DNA from: Letharia columbiana
Lineage: Eukaryota > Ascomycota > Lecanoromycetes > Lecanorales > Parmeliaceae
Length of the DNA: 64,000 nucleotides
Direction of reading: 5' to 3'
NCBI RefSeq assembly: GCF_014066305.1
Contig: NW_023501049.1
Span: 953,001 to 1,017,000, forward strand
Shown in pieces: positions 35,147 through 45,891 of the stretch (positions are counted from its first letter, which is position 1; each line of letters starts with the position of its first letter). The notes under the pieces are model-generated. The model had not been told where the DNA came from and made no database searches. It saw nothing but the letters and a program-made list of their open reading frames with translations. Made by a program: the position numbers and the translations under genes.

Positions 35147-36210
35147 CTTGTGAGTAAGGGTGTCGATTAAGGGTCCAAGGGTGTCATAGGACGAGGCATC
35201 AAACGAGTGAAGACGGAGATGATTTCGCTGTCGCTGACGCACAAGATGCTCTTCTTTGTGGTCTGCTTGCCCCCGGGCGTCTGAGCTTCGGCAGGAGTCG
35301 GTAGAGGGGGCTTTCGCGTGGGGGGGGGGCTTCCTGACGGCAAGAACAACAAGACAAACAGTGATCTCTTAACGAGTGAAAATGGCACGTAGTACCAAAT
35401 GGATTCAACGAATGTAGAATATGATTATTATGAGAGTACTGTATGGAGTATTCAAGTTGAAAAGAAATACCTACTGTAGTTGGATTGAAGGGCGAAGGAC
35501 AGAAAATACATGTAGAGTACACAGTAAAGTACTAGGGATTACGCACCTTCCTATATTGGCGATAGCTTGCCGTTAATCTAGTGTGGATCCCTCCATCTTA
35601 AGTTCTTAAGTTACTGACGCGTCGTCTTGGCTTACACTAAACAATGGCAACGGGCGACGGTGCCGGCAAATCCTGGATAAACCATTCCTCGACTCTACGA
35701 ATAGCGTATGAGAATTGTACTAGGTATAGCAGACACTGAGGTTTGCTTGTGGGTTGCTAAGATGCATAGACGAAATGAAGCTATTGCGATAAGAATCCTT
35801 GATCTACCAGCAGGGATTCGGCTTGGTACGTTCTGTCATAACTACGTCTTCAAAATACTTCCTTTGCAAGCCATGTCCCTCCAATCGTGTCAATCCGATA
35901 TAACTATGTCACCGTCGGAGTGGGCGTAGTCCTGTGAGAGTCATTATTGAAGGGGAGCAGGAGCGAGAATTGACACGCTTCATTGGCTACTGGCCAACAG
36001 GGTCTGCCATAGTTTGACTGACACATCCTTTTGTCCTGGTCCTGATGTGCATGATTGTTGGAATTTCCCTTGCCCTTTCCGTGGCGAGCAGACATAGCAG
36101 CCATTGTTCTATGTTCCATCGCACTTTGATCTCGTACAAAGCCCTTTGGCTACTGTCCTCTGTTTGCACCATGCAATTGTTCCACAATGAAAGGGAAGTA
36201 AGAAAGAATA
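35147..36210. other. Intergenic
   Basis: Promoter and leader of the TM9 gene, with a G-run (GGGGGGGGG) near 35320-35328. No supported gene in the rest. Confidence 0.5.
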
Positions 36211-37274
36211 ATGGTCTTCCTTTCAACGATGTGTCTATTCACTCTCAATGCGATTGTAGGGTGCGTCTATATATTGCATGATCAGCGCCGGCAACTTCGC
36301 AATCTCATCTTCCTCGCAAGCCTAGGGAACGAAGCAACATTCTCCAGCCCTACGGAACAAGGTAAGTGGCTCGCAATCAACAAGAACGTTGGAGAAAGAA
36401 CGAAGGTCTTGCAGCAATGTCTATACCAGAGCCGCTCAACCCCAACATCCCCAACGCCCGCAGACTCGCTCGCAAATTCACGCCTCACACTCCATTCCAT
36501 CATCCGCATCTGGACCCAAATGTGCCCCAAGAAAACCTCCACCTGGTACCGGCGGCGCTGTTCCCAGGAAGGAACCTCAACTGGGAACTGCCGCGACCAG
36601 CAGTGACGAATCTCCATGTCATGCTCAAATTCACAAATGAACCCGACAAGGCTCAAAAGGAGTTTCATGATAAGATACCGCAGATAAATGACGTTTTAGG
36701 GCTGTGGAGTGAACTGAAGGGAGCCAGCCCGACAACGACCGGCGAAGCGCAACTTCGTGCGCAAATATCTGTTGCTGAGGACCAAGGTTGGACTTCTACA
36801 GAGGAGGGCGAAGGAACCACCTTTCATCTTGTCAGTAACCTTGATACGCCTGGACGAGCCGACGTCATCTATCTCACTGATGCTGTGGAAGACAGTGGGG
36901 AACACGCTGAAGATTTAAGCGTCCCGTTTAATCTCAGAACAATGGAATGGTTGGGCTTCGATGGTTCTTACGTCCATTTGGAGGATTCGAAGCCGAAGAT
37001 GGCTGCCTTTCCAATAGGGCAGGGCTCCGACTCGGATGAGCAAAGCATGAGGAACAGCACTCCGTCCAATCTCAGGGTCACCGAGTGGCTAGAAGATGAG
37101 CAGTACACTGATCTTCCCACTGAGGCCTACAGCTCGGAACCTGGTTCTGATGCTGGAAAAACCTCGAGGGAAACAGGAACCTACGAAAATTTCTGGATCA
37201 AACATGACCCTTCCGGACCCGAATTGGCGCTGAATACCGATGAGGGTGAATCGAATGGCAACACATCTCTGTAG
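36211..37274 (+). CDS. Orphan protein with N-terminal signal anchor (predicted)
   Basis: Two exons, 36211-36361 and 36415-37274, joined by a textbook 53-nt intron (GTAAGT to TTGCAG), give 336 residues in one frame. The first exon codes a hydrophobic N-terminus (MVFLSTMCLFTLNAIVGCVYIL) that could be a signal peptide or anchor. The second exon is hydrophilic, rich in Pro, Asn, Glu and Ser, with two similar pieces, NLRTMEWLGFDG and NLRVTEWLEDEQ, about 45 residues apart. No known domain was recognised. The alternative is a shorter protein starting at the ATG at 36417. Support comes from splice quality, frame length and the internal repeat. Confidence 0.45.
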
Positions 37275-38720
37275 GCATGGCCTCAGAGCATGGGTGTCAT
37301 GCCTGGAAACTCCAGCTGGTAAGCTGCCATGCTTTTCCAGGCTATTTCCCCAATCGAGATGCCAGAATTAGCATATCCCGAGCTTCGGTCCAGCGATTTG
37401 CCCAAGGTCAGTAATTTTTGCTCCAGAGTTTCTACTTAATTAGTTAGCAGAATAGAAGAATTTTCTTCCTTTGATCCACCTGATACCAAGCTTGGAAAGC
37501 AAGAGTAGTAATCGCATGAGCTTTGATTTTTCTCCACCTGACGAGATCGTATCAAAGAGAGTCAACTCTCGGAGCGCACGAGTTCTCCCAGAATTTTCCC
37601 TTGTGTAAGCAGGCGTGATGGAGGATGCCTGAAAAAGATATTGAGAAAACTATGTAAATACTTAACATCGCGTTCTCAACGATTGCGTCAACAAATCGTA
37701 TTCCATTCATTGTAGCCAAGTCGTAGTCAGATGGATGCGATGATGACAAAGACATCGAGGTTTACCTTACTCATATCTTAATGCATTGTAGCCTAGACAT
37801 GGTCAAACAGTTGCGATGATGACAAAGATACCCATCGGGTGTTTAAAGGAAATGAGGTTCGGAGACAACCTTTATTTATCCCTTCATGAGGGGAGAAAAT
37901 TGGTCTTTATGGATGGGACAAGGCACAGTTTGCTCTGCCGTCGCAGTGTTTCACGAATAAACAAAGTTTTGTTGGTGGTTGTGTTGTTTGTGTGGAAAAC
38001 AATCAACGTGACATGGCCCTAGAGCGAATATGGTAAGCGTCAAGGGAAAGCGCCGCACAATATCCTTTTATCTTGTTGGCTCGCACGTTTTTAACGACAT
38101 CTGTACCATCTGTTGACCGCAGCAGAGACACTACTCGGCAATGCCCACCATGGCCACTTGGTCACGGCCACCTTACTGTTCAGAGAAGACGTGCTTTACG
38201 AGCTACATACGAGACCCTGCCACCTTGCCCTTATCCGTAGAGTGCTACCGTGTTATTCGAGAGGCTTCCACCCAACCAGTGGTGTCGAATGGGGGGTAAC
38301 AGCTCAGGACTACTCAGCAATACTCTTCATCACTGAAGGGGCAAAGCTGACCAACATGTACCACCATGGCACCAAGCGAAGAGCTGACTATGCTGACGTT
38401 TTGTGGCCCTCGTCAACTGTGGCTCGTACTACCGACGATTACAACGGCGGGCCTACCGCAAATACGGCCTGTGAGCCGGTCCAACATTCAAACTGCTAAC
38501 CCATAGTCCTGCTTAATTTCTCATGTTGTATCAATATAATAGCATTTACTTTCTTCTGTCTTTCATTTCAGTTCTATTCATTGACCTATTTCATCCCTCC
38601 GAGCCTCTCTTAGCCGTTTCCTTTCCTCCCTCAGTGACCAAATTACATTCGTTTGCGCTCTGGGCTATCTCAGTCGCTTTCACTCATTTACTTCCTCTTC
38701 TCATACTAATTTGCTTCAGT
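37275..38720. other. Intergenic
   Basis: Frames at 37816-38022 and 38113-38499 lack family features. The last 200 bp, pyrimidine rich, should be promoter and leader of the secreted-protein gene at 38721. Confidence 0.45.
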
Positions 38721-40086
38721 ATGCGCTCTTCAGCAATACTCGTTGCGGCTTTGGTGGGAGTTGCTTCGGCTGGCATGCCCAAATGGCCTCTTCAGTGGTC
38801 GAAAACCGCCAGCGGTGGCTACGGAGGAGGTGTAGGTTCTACAGGCAAACCGCATCTTGGTCCTGGGCCTGTCTCCGAGATGCCTCATACGGGAGGTAGC
38901 TTCCCAACTACTTATCCGAAAGATCATCATCCAAAGAAGGAACATCACAATTCGGGTGGCATGTTCCCATCAGGAGGTAGCTCCCCAACTACTTATCCGA
39001 AAGATCATCATCCAAAGAAGGAACATCACAGTTCGGGTGGCATGTTCCCGTCAGGCGGCCCGACGCAACACCGTCCTGAGAAGCACCACCATAAGCCTAC
39101 TGGCAGCGGCGTTGGGCCAACTGGCCCGCCTCTGACATCGGGTCCTCTCACCACAACGATTACCAAGACTTCGGACGTGACTAGTAAGACATTCATCGGT
39201 CAAGTCCTATTGACTAGGACTAACATTCACAACAGGCACAATGACTTCCACACTCTACGACACTACCACCCTGACTTCTACAATCACTAAATACGTGCCC
39301 TGCTCGAGCCCAATCGCCACAGTCGGAACGTCCACCTATTACTCGACCTCTTTGACAACAACCTACTCCATTACTACCGTCACTCGGACTAGTACTACAT
39401 ACGAAGTCATCTGTCCGTCCACCACCGGTCCAGGCGTCGGCGGACCCGCACCTACAGATAGCGCAGGCTCAGGCTCCGGCTCAGGCTCAGGCTCCGGCTC
39501 AGGTTCTGGCAGTGGCTCTGGCAGTGGCTCTGGCAGTGGCTCTGGCAGTGGCTCGGGCTCGGGCTCGGGTTCAGGCACGGCATACGGCGCAATGCCCAGC
39601 CTGGGCGGCAGTGGATCAAAAGGTTATACCGGCGTTCCAGGCGGCCCGTCGAACGGCTGCCCGGCAGTCCAGACCGTCACCTCAACAGTCCAAGTCACAG
39701 TCACCGTCACCTCCACCGCTGGCGCAGGAGGAGCAGGAGGATCCGTACCTCAATCCACCAGCGGCTCCGGATCTGGCGCTCCTCCTCCACCACCACCAAA
39801 CGGCCCCTTCTCGACGCAATCTGGCGCAGCTCCTTTCCCACTTCCCGGCGGACCTGGCTCGGTGAACCCATTCCCCAGCGGCACGGGCGCTCCAAGCGCC
39901 CACCTACCACCAAACGGGGCAGGAACTTCTAGCGGGGGGTATGCTAAGAAAACGGGGTGGGCGAAGATGAACCCATTCCCCAGCGGCACGGGCGCTCCAA
40001 GCGCCCACCTACCACCAAACGGGGCAGGAACTTCTAGCGGGGGGTATGCTAAGAAAACGGGGTGGGCGAAGATGGGTGGCTATTGA
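38721..40086 (+). CDS. Repeat-rich secreted wall-like protein (Gly/Ser/Thr/His)
   Basis: Two exons, 38721-39183 and 39236-40086, sum to 1,314 nt (437 residues). A clear signal peptide ([17 protein letters not shown]) starts at the chosen ATG. Then come two 27-residue repeats containing [15 protein letters not shown], a His/Lys-rich stretch, a Thr/Ser-rich part ([19 protein letters not shown]) with [10 protein letters not shown] like other fungal wall proteins, a run of about 18 Ser-Gly dipeptides, and two identical 35-residue repeats at the C-terminus ending in TGWAKM. No GPI signal is visible, so it is probably secreted or wall associated. The frame at 38523 extends upstream but has no use. 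Function unknown. Confidence 0.75.
38899..39060. repeat. Two 81-bp direct repeats (His/Lys-rich unit)
   Basis: Two adjacent near-identical units of 81 bp, starting at about 38899 and 38980, code [19 protein letters not shown] segments in the secreted protein. Confidence 0.85.
39470..39580. repeat. Hexanucleotide array coding Ser-Gly
   Basis: A run of 6-bp units (GGCTCA, GGCTCC, GGCAGT, GGCTCT, GGCTCG) gives about 18 Ser-Gly dipeptides in frame. Synonymous changes show older and newer blocks of expansion. Confidence 0.9.
39865..40074. repeat. Perfect 105-bp tandem duplication
   Basis: Copies at 39865-39969 and 39970-40074 look identical base for base and code the same 35 residues ([13 protein letters not shown] to KTGWAKM), so the duplication is recent or homogenised. 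Confidence 0.92.
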
Positions 40087-41465
40087 TGATCAAAGCATTG
40101 AAGAATCATTTGCGTAGAGCTGGCGTTTCAATGGAGCCTTTCTATACCGCTTTCGAGCGATGATGCGTTCCGAATCTAATTCTATAGAAGCAAGAGGGTG
40201 AGATTATTTGGGGAGGCGGCTTGTCGATTTTGATATATCCAATTCACACTCAACGATCTCGCACAAATCTCATCCTCCGTCGTCCCTGTCTGTGTATGTA
40301 CGTTATTTCAATTCCTCTCAAAAAAACGATCTCGGCCGTGTCTGTCTCCCAACCAACCAACCAACAATTCACACCGTCGACGGAATTCCCCCTTCCCTTG
40401 CCGCCCGCAGATCTCATCCACTCACTCGCTCGCTCCTGCGAGGCAAGGCAAAGCATCAACGCCCCATCCCACGTGACCGAAGATAGGCTCATCGACTCAG
40501 GCCTGCCCGAAACATCTCTGCGTCGACTATTGATTGAAATTCAGTCTTGTAACAACGACATTATGAGTCGGGTCATTTTCCAGATTTGGATGTTGCACGG
40601 GTTCTTTTTCGTAAGATTACCTGTTGTTGTTGTTGTTGTTGTTGTTGGATGTTGGAATCCGTCCGGTACAACATATACGTATGTATGTATATAACCGAGA
40701 GAAAAACCGACAAGTAAATTAAGCTGTTGTGAGCGGGGAGATTGGACGGCTTGCTTCAACGGAGAGGCATGGATACCTACATGCTCTTACAGATCAAGGG
40801 GCAGGCGCCTGGCTGGAGTAGGTGTAGAACCGGACGTCCCGATTAGAATTGCCTGGAGGAACGGCATCGTTGAGTTTCCACTGAGCTTCTGTTGTCCTGA
40901 CGATGATGGACGGGGTGCTCGTGCCCTGTTGGTGCATGACGGACGCATTGATCGATTCGTGCCACCATTTTTCAGTACTGATGATGATTTTCATCGAGGG
41001 AGGAGGAGGGTATGAGTGCTAAAGTGCGAGACGTCACGCCTAAGGTAGGTACCGATAAGGTGAATTCGAAGCTTGCATTGCGTTATTAGCTACTGTGTGA
41101 TTATTCTGACTTGTTTTGGATTGGAAATGCGTCTTTGATGGCCCCCCTCCAGGGGTTTAATGAACGACGACGCCTGTTGACAACCAGAAACCCCACAGCG
41201 TCTCAGAAACCAAGGTGACGTCTTCTATCCGGGTACGAGAACGCAAATAATCTCTCTTCGAGGAGATGTTCAAATCATCGTTTAATCGAATAACATTAGT
41301 CTCTTCACGTAGATGCTCACATACCTCTTTTCAATCATCAGAGCCACTTCCACATCGACCTCAGCTTTTCGTCGGTCCCCTAGCTTGTCTTCTTCTCTCA
41401 AGCTTTGCATTGGATGCAAGGTCCTGCTTGCGTGGTGCATCGTCTGGTCCAACACCCATGAACCA
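40087..41465. other. Intergenic, with a (TTG)n microsatellite
   Basis: No supported gene. A TTG/TGT trinucleotide run of about eight units lies at about 40623-40648. Frames at 40208-40694 and 41266-41621 overlap in several frames and lack family features. Confidence 0.5.
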
Positions 41466-41999
41466 TTATTGATGCTTGAATCCAAGCAGAGGCCGGTTAG
41501 CCTCTTTCTCAACAGCCTGTCCCAGCTCCATCCACAGAGGCCCATGACCTTTGACGCCCCCAGTCAGCAAACGGGTCCGTGTGCACTGACAATTCATTCA
41601 CACATTTACAGGCGAAAATGAAGGTTACCACACGTGTGTCATCTCGTGTAATAACCCGACCAGGAAGTGTTGAATTGTGAGCTCGGTCCAGGTCGTGTTA
41701 CTGTCCGGTCTTACTACGACTATGAGCGTGTGGCCCTCTCGGTCGGGATCCACATCTGTCTTGCCGTAATGGCGAGACTGGGATCGCCGATCGATCAAAA
41801 TGACAGTCATCCAGCATCGCAGCGCGCCACCAAAAAAGTGATCGTCGAATAGCTGAAAGAAGAAGTCCAGATCGAGGTCCTTGGCATCCAGCGTCACTTG
41901 CATCGTGTGAACCCACTGGCGCCAGCGCTCTGGAGCTTCCGTCTGTATCGCTGCGTATCCTCTCTGACCGGCTTGTTCTTTCTGGGTAAAGAACTCCAT
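41466..41999 (-). CDS. SprT-like zinc metalloprotease-type protein
   Basis: Two exons on minus, 41634-41999 and 41466-41585, sum to 486 nt (161 residues). The first exon has ERWRQWVHTMQ, DLDLDFFFQLFDDHFFGGAL and LVGLLHEMTH, the HExxH zinc motif at residues 118-122. The second exon, joined in phase by a 48-nt GTGTGG-AG intron, supplies GGVKGHGPLWMELGQAVEKEANR, the family C-terminus. This matches fungal SprT-like proteins, some of which act in DNA-protein crosslink repair in other lineages; here the role is unknown. The segment between HEMTH and GHGPLW is shorter than usual and lacks a Cys pair. The same frame is open upstream to 42425 except for one TAA at 42012-42014, so a lost or unseen N-terminal exon is possible. 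Confidence 0.72.
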
Positions 42000-42560
42000 G
42001 AAACCACCGACTTAGCTCTGGCATGTGTAAGAGCTATGCTGGAGGCGTTGCTCAGAGCCTTGTGTGACGCGAATGTCCTTGAAGTCGAGGTGTCTGCTCT
42101 GCATAAACAGCAGAGGGCCTTGTGCTGCCTTACAGCACCACTTGCACTTTCCACATGCTTTGAGTGCTGTTTTCTCGCTGTCCATGCTGTTGAAGGAATG
42201 GTAATGTGAGGTGCAGTCGAGCATCCAAATCGACCATGGGCGGGCAAGAGAGTGTTGATTTCCGAGCAAAGACATTGTGTTAACTACAGTGAGGTATCGT
42301 TCACAGCCTTGAAGACGGCTTTGAGTCTCATTGAAATAACAACCCGTAGACGAGAACAAAGAAGCATAATCGCAAGCCTGGGCAGGAGATGAAGCTCGAC
42401 CAGCGAAAGGGAAATGGATTGGCAAAACTTTTGTGAAGTGTAAATATTAAACATATCGTAATCTTGTATCTAAAAAAATCATCTATTGAGCATTGTTAGC
42501 TCATATGCCAGAAGGCTGGTAATAGAACCCTTGCGACTCGGTTGAGGACTATACCAAGCT
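42000..42560. other. Spacer; upstream frame with Cys-rich segment
   Basis: Minus frame 42012-42425 is open and in phase with the SprT-like gene but ends in TAA just before it. It contains a KACGKCKWCCKAAQG stretch of unknown meaning. No function or exon could be proved. Confidence 0.35.
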
Positions 42561-44595
42561 CTAACCTCCCAATCCCAGTCCTCTCATAAATCTGGCCTCG
42601 TCGGCCTGCCTCTCCAATGCTCTTCTCATCATCTTCCCATAATCCCTCTCATCAACACTCTCTCCATCAGAACTTCCGTCCGGAGTGCAAGTCCCGTCTT
42701 TATCCACGCCGAAACAAAACCTCGGCTTGTCCTTGAAGCCTAGTATCCCGACCTTGTCTCCGGTCCACACGCACACCTCGCTCCTCGCTCCAGTGCCGAC
42801 AGGAAGCAGTTTCCGCGCTACGTCGCCTTCGTTGGGATCGGCATTGAAGATGCCGCTTCGTGCGCTCACGGGATTGAAGAATTTGTTCACCGCATTGATG
42901 TTCCACCTGCGGACTAGAGTTGACCCGTCACGCTCAACCCACTTGAGCTGGCCATCGCTGTCGGAGAATAGGAGACGAGCACCGTGAGGTGTGAGACTGA
43001 GGAGTTTGCTGCGGGAGGCTGAGGTACGATTTCGTGCCGGTTCAAGGCTCTTATCACTCGGTGAGACAATGGATGCAGATTCAAGAGGATAGAGTTCCAG
43101 AGAGCCTTTCCCGTTATATTCGCCTGCTGCTGCCAAAGTGGGGTGGTTGGGGGTAGGCAACGAGGCTATAGAGCAGAGGCGAGCACCCGAATGGATGGCG
43201 GAGGTCAAGTTTGGGAAGTAACGGCGATCGTAGTTTAGAATGCTTGGAAAGCGGCCAGCGACGTAAATTGCGGAGGACGGGTTGATGTGCAGGATTGAAA
43301 GGGGGGAGGGATGGAAGAGGGTTGCGTAGTCAGTCTGCGGAGGGTCGCCAGAGCTTAGGCGGTGGAAGTCGGTTGTGCTGTATCGAAGGTCGCGGGATAC
43401 ATTCGAGTTAGTGTCGACACGATCACTGATCCACGAGCTTGGACGGCCTCCATTGTTGCTCAAACGCGAGTCATGAAGGTGGAGAGAGAGGCTCGTGCCG
43501 ACAGTCAACGGTATGGGATGAGCGGCTTCTGAAAGGGCAGTGATAGAGAAAGGATAGCGGTCGTAGGAGGAGATTTGGAGGGTCGTTAGGTCGACCTCGT
43601 TCAGCCCAGATTGGACGGCAAAGTATGCTTTATTGCGGGCTGTGTCAACGCTCACGCATTCGACGACACCAGTGCTTGTCATTTTGGCTCTTGACATTGT
43701 CGGGTCCTGCGATGTGCTGCCATCAGGTCCATTGACTGAGAGTAAACCAGGTTTGCTGCGTGCCATGATCCGGCCAATTCGGGAATCAGGAGGTGCATCC
43801 TCGCGACCAATATTCCAAACGCATACACTTCCGTCATCTAATGGGGAGACCACCATACTTTCGTCGTGATCTTTGAATATGCCCAAGCCCCTCGTCTCCA
43901 ACTTCTCTCTCAACCCGTGCTGCTCGCTGAAGGGTTGCTCCAGCCAGCTCATAGACAACGGTGCGTGTCTAGCTATGTATTCACCATACCAATCGACCTC
44001 CTCATCCGGATACGTAGGGTCCCAACTAGCCATGCCTCGCGACGTAGCTGCCTCCGCTTTCTGGGAGGCATTGCTGTTGCCTGAACGAGCGACGGCTCTC
44101 TGCAACTCGAAGACTCGAGGTTCTTGAATGGGAATCGGTGGGCCGTAGAGGAAATCTCGACGTCGGCGACCAGCAATTGAGGAAGAGTCGTCTAAGCAAA
44201 ACCTCTTCCATAGCTCGTTATCTCGAGTAATCTTAAAGAGGTGCTTTGACACTAGGTGGAGGAGGATGATGTCGCGTGCTTCGAGGACTGTCGTCCGTTA
44301 GCTACAGGTATGCTTGCCAGAAAAGATGTTCGTACAAGAAGCAGTGTGGAGAAGCAGCTCCGCAGGAAGCCTCTCCATACTCACAGTTGATCAGAGAAAC
44401 TCGATAGAAGAATAGGGATTCGCAGCGTGGACTCGATGCTGACAGCTGAGACGAGATGCCTCGGCCCGTCCGCCCCGCTCTCGAATCTGTTGATGGTAGG
44501 GAGGACGGTACAGTAGAATAAACGTTCGACAATAATGGCTTCATGACTTGACTGTTACTGCTTCCGATTTGAATTATTCCTTTGTTCATGTTCAT
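42561..44595 (-). CDS. F-box protein with WD40-like repeats
   Basis: Two exons, 44385-44595 and 42561-44287, give 1,938 nt (645 residues); the 97-nt intron has a GTGAGT donor and a CTAAC branch site. The splice builds INFLEARDIILLHLVSKHLFKITRDNELWKRFC, the second half of an F-box with the trailing LWK pattern. The rest (residues about 170-560) has beta-propeller features, such as DDGSVCVWNIG, and LFSDSDGQLKWVERDG. F-box proteins select substrates for SCF ubiquitin ligases; the target is unknown. Start choice is uncertain: an inner ATG at 44544 is also possible, and the first helix of the F-box is poorly conserved. It is divergent from the oxidoreductase at 44622. Confidence 0.75.
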
Positions 44596-44621
44596 ACCAT
44601 TGTGACACTCACTATTTCAAA
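44596..44621. promoter_or_regulatory. Very short divergent interval between two start codons
   Basis: Only 26 bp separate the chosen start codons of the F-box gene (minus) and the oxidoreductase (plus), so their promoters and leaders must overlap each other's transcribed region, unless the F-box protein starts further in. Confidence 0.4.
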
Positions 44622-45719
44622 ATGCGTGCAATCCAAGTCAAAGAATACCTCAAGGTGTGCGCCGCTCTCGCATCCATCGTCACAACCGCCATTGTTATTC
44701 ACTCCTCCACCACGATTACTCTTCGTTAACCCTACCCCCAGGGCCCTCAAGACCTCACCGTGTCCTCCCTCCCCAACCCCACACCATCCGCAGACCAATA
44801 CCTAATCGCCATCCACGCAACCGCCACCAATTTCTTCGACCTCCTCCAAATCCGAGGCAAATACCAACACCAACCCCCATTTCCATGGATCTCAGGTAGC
44901 GAATTTTCCGGTGTCGTCCTCTCCGTCCCTTCCTCGAATCCATCCCCAGCTTTCAAAAAAGGAGACAGAGTCTTCGGTGCCGCACAAGGCGGATATTCCA
45001 CACATGTCTGCGCAGCGGAGACGGCACTGAGGCCTGTGCCAAAGGGATGGGGGTTCGTCGACGCGGCAGGCCTGATGGTGACGGCGCCGACGAGTTACGG
45101 TGCCCTGGTCACAAGAGCTGGCGTGAAGAAGGGTGACTACGTCCTCATACACGCAGCGGCCGGTGGAGTAGGCCTAGCGGCTGTTCAAGTAGCCAAAGCA
45201 TTCGGAGCGACAGTGATAGCGACAGCGGGTTCGGCGCGGAAATTAGAAGTCGCGAAGGGGTTCGGGGCAGATTATGCAATTGATTATAATACGAAGGGGT
45301 GGGAGGAGGAGGTTAAGAAATTGACGCCGAGGGGGAGAGGTGTGGACATCGTTTATGATCCTGTGGGGATGGTCAACACGAGCTTGAAGTGTACGGCTTG
45401 GAATGGGCGGATCTTGGTCATTGGGTTTGCGGCAGGGGATATTGAGAAGGTAGCTATGAATAGGGTGTTGTTGAAGAATGTCAGTTTGGTGGGGCTGCAC
45501 TGGGGGATGTATACGAGGGAAGAACCAGAGACAGTTGAGGAGGTTTGGAGAGGCCTGTTTCGCTTGATGGATGAGGGTAAATTCAGGGGAACCGTATATT
45601 CGGATCGGATATTTTCTGGGCTGGAGAGTGTAGGTGAGGCGTTAGGGATGCTTGGACGAAGAGAGACCTGGGGGAAGGTCGTCGTCTCTGTACCTCAAGA
45701 TGGGCAGAGTAAGCTGTAG
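44622..45719 (+). CDS. Zinc-free MDR oxidoreductase, quinone reductase-like
   Basis: Two exons, 44622-44654 and 44742-45719, sum to 1,011 nt (336 residues). The first exon codes only MRAIQVKEYLK. Motifs: ATATNFFDLLQIRGKY, FPWISGSEFSGVV, GDRVFGAAQGGY, then the NADPH-binding VLIHAAAGGVGLAAVQVAK (glycine motif at residues 149-154), GADYAIDY, VYDPVG, and RILVIGFAAG. It is the zeta-crystallin type of NADPH:quinone reductase within the medium-chain family; zinc ligands are absent. The real substrate may be any quinone or enone. The short first exon with an 87-nt intron is usual in fungal members. Confidence 0.9.
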
Positions 45720-45891
45720 GGATTCAATATTTCCGTAATGCTGAGACTGGGGATCTGAATTCTGGGTTGCACACGGCTTCCTTCTGTCCCATAACGTTGA
45801 AGTATGGATATCGCCGACAATCGACATATTTATATGATGATCCGAACGACCGTTCCTTCAGACCTCCTCTCGAAAATACGCAGAGCGTCAA

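Noticed and set aside
38113..38499. 128-codon plus frame before the secreted-protein gene
   Set aside because: No signal peptide, domain, splice context or repeat; length alone is not enough.
39363..39989. Minus-strand Pro-Glu repeat frame ([11 protein letters not shown])
   Set aside because: It is the antisense of the Ser-Gly array in the secreted-protein gene.
40208..40694. Plus frames over the (TTG)n microsatellite
   Set aside because: Val-runs come from the microsatellite and the rest has no recognisable feature.
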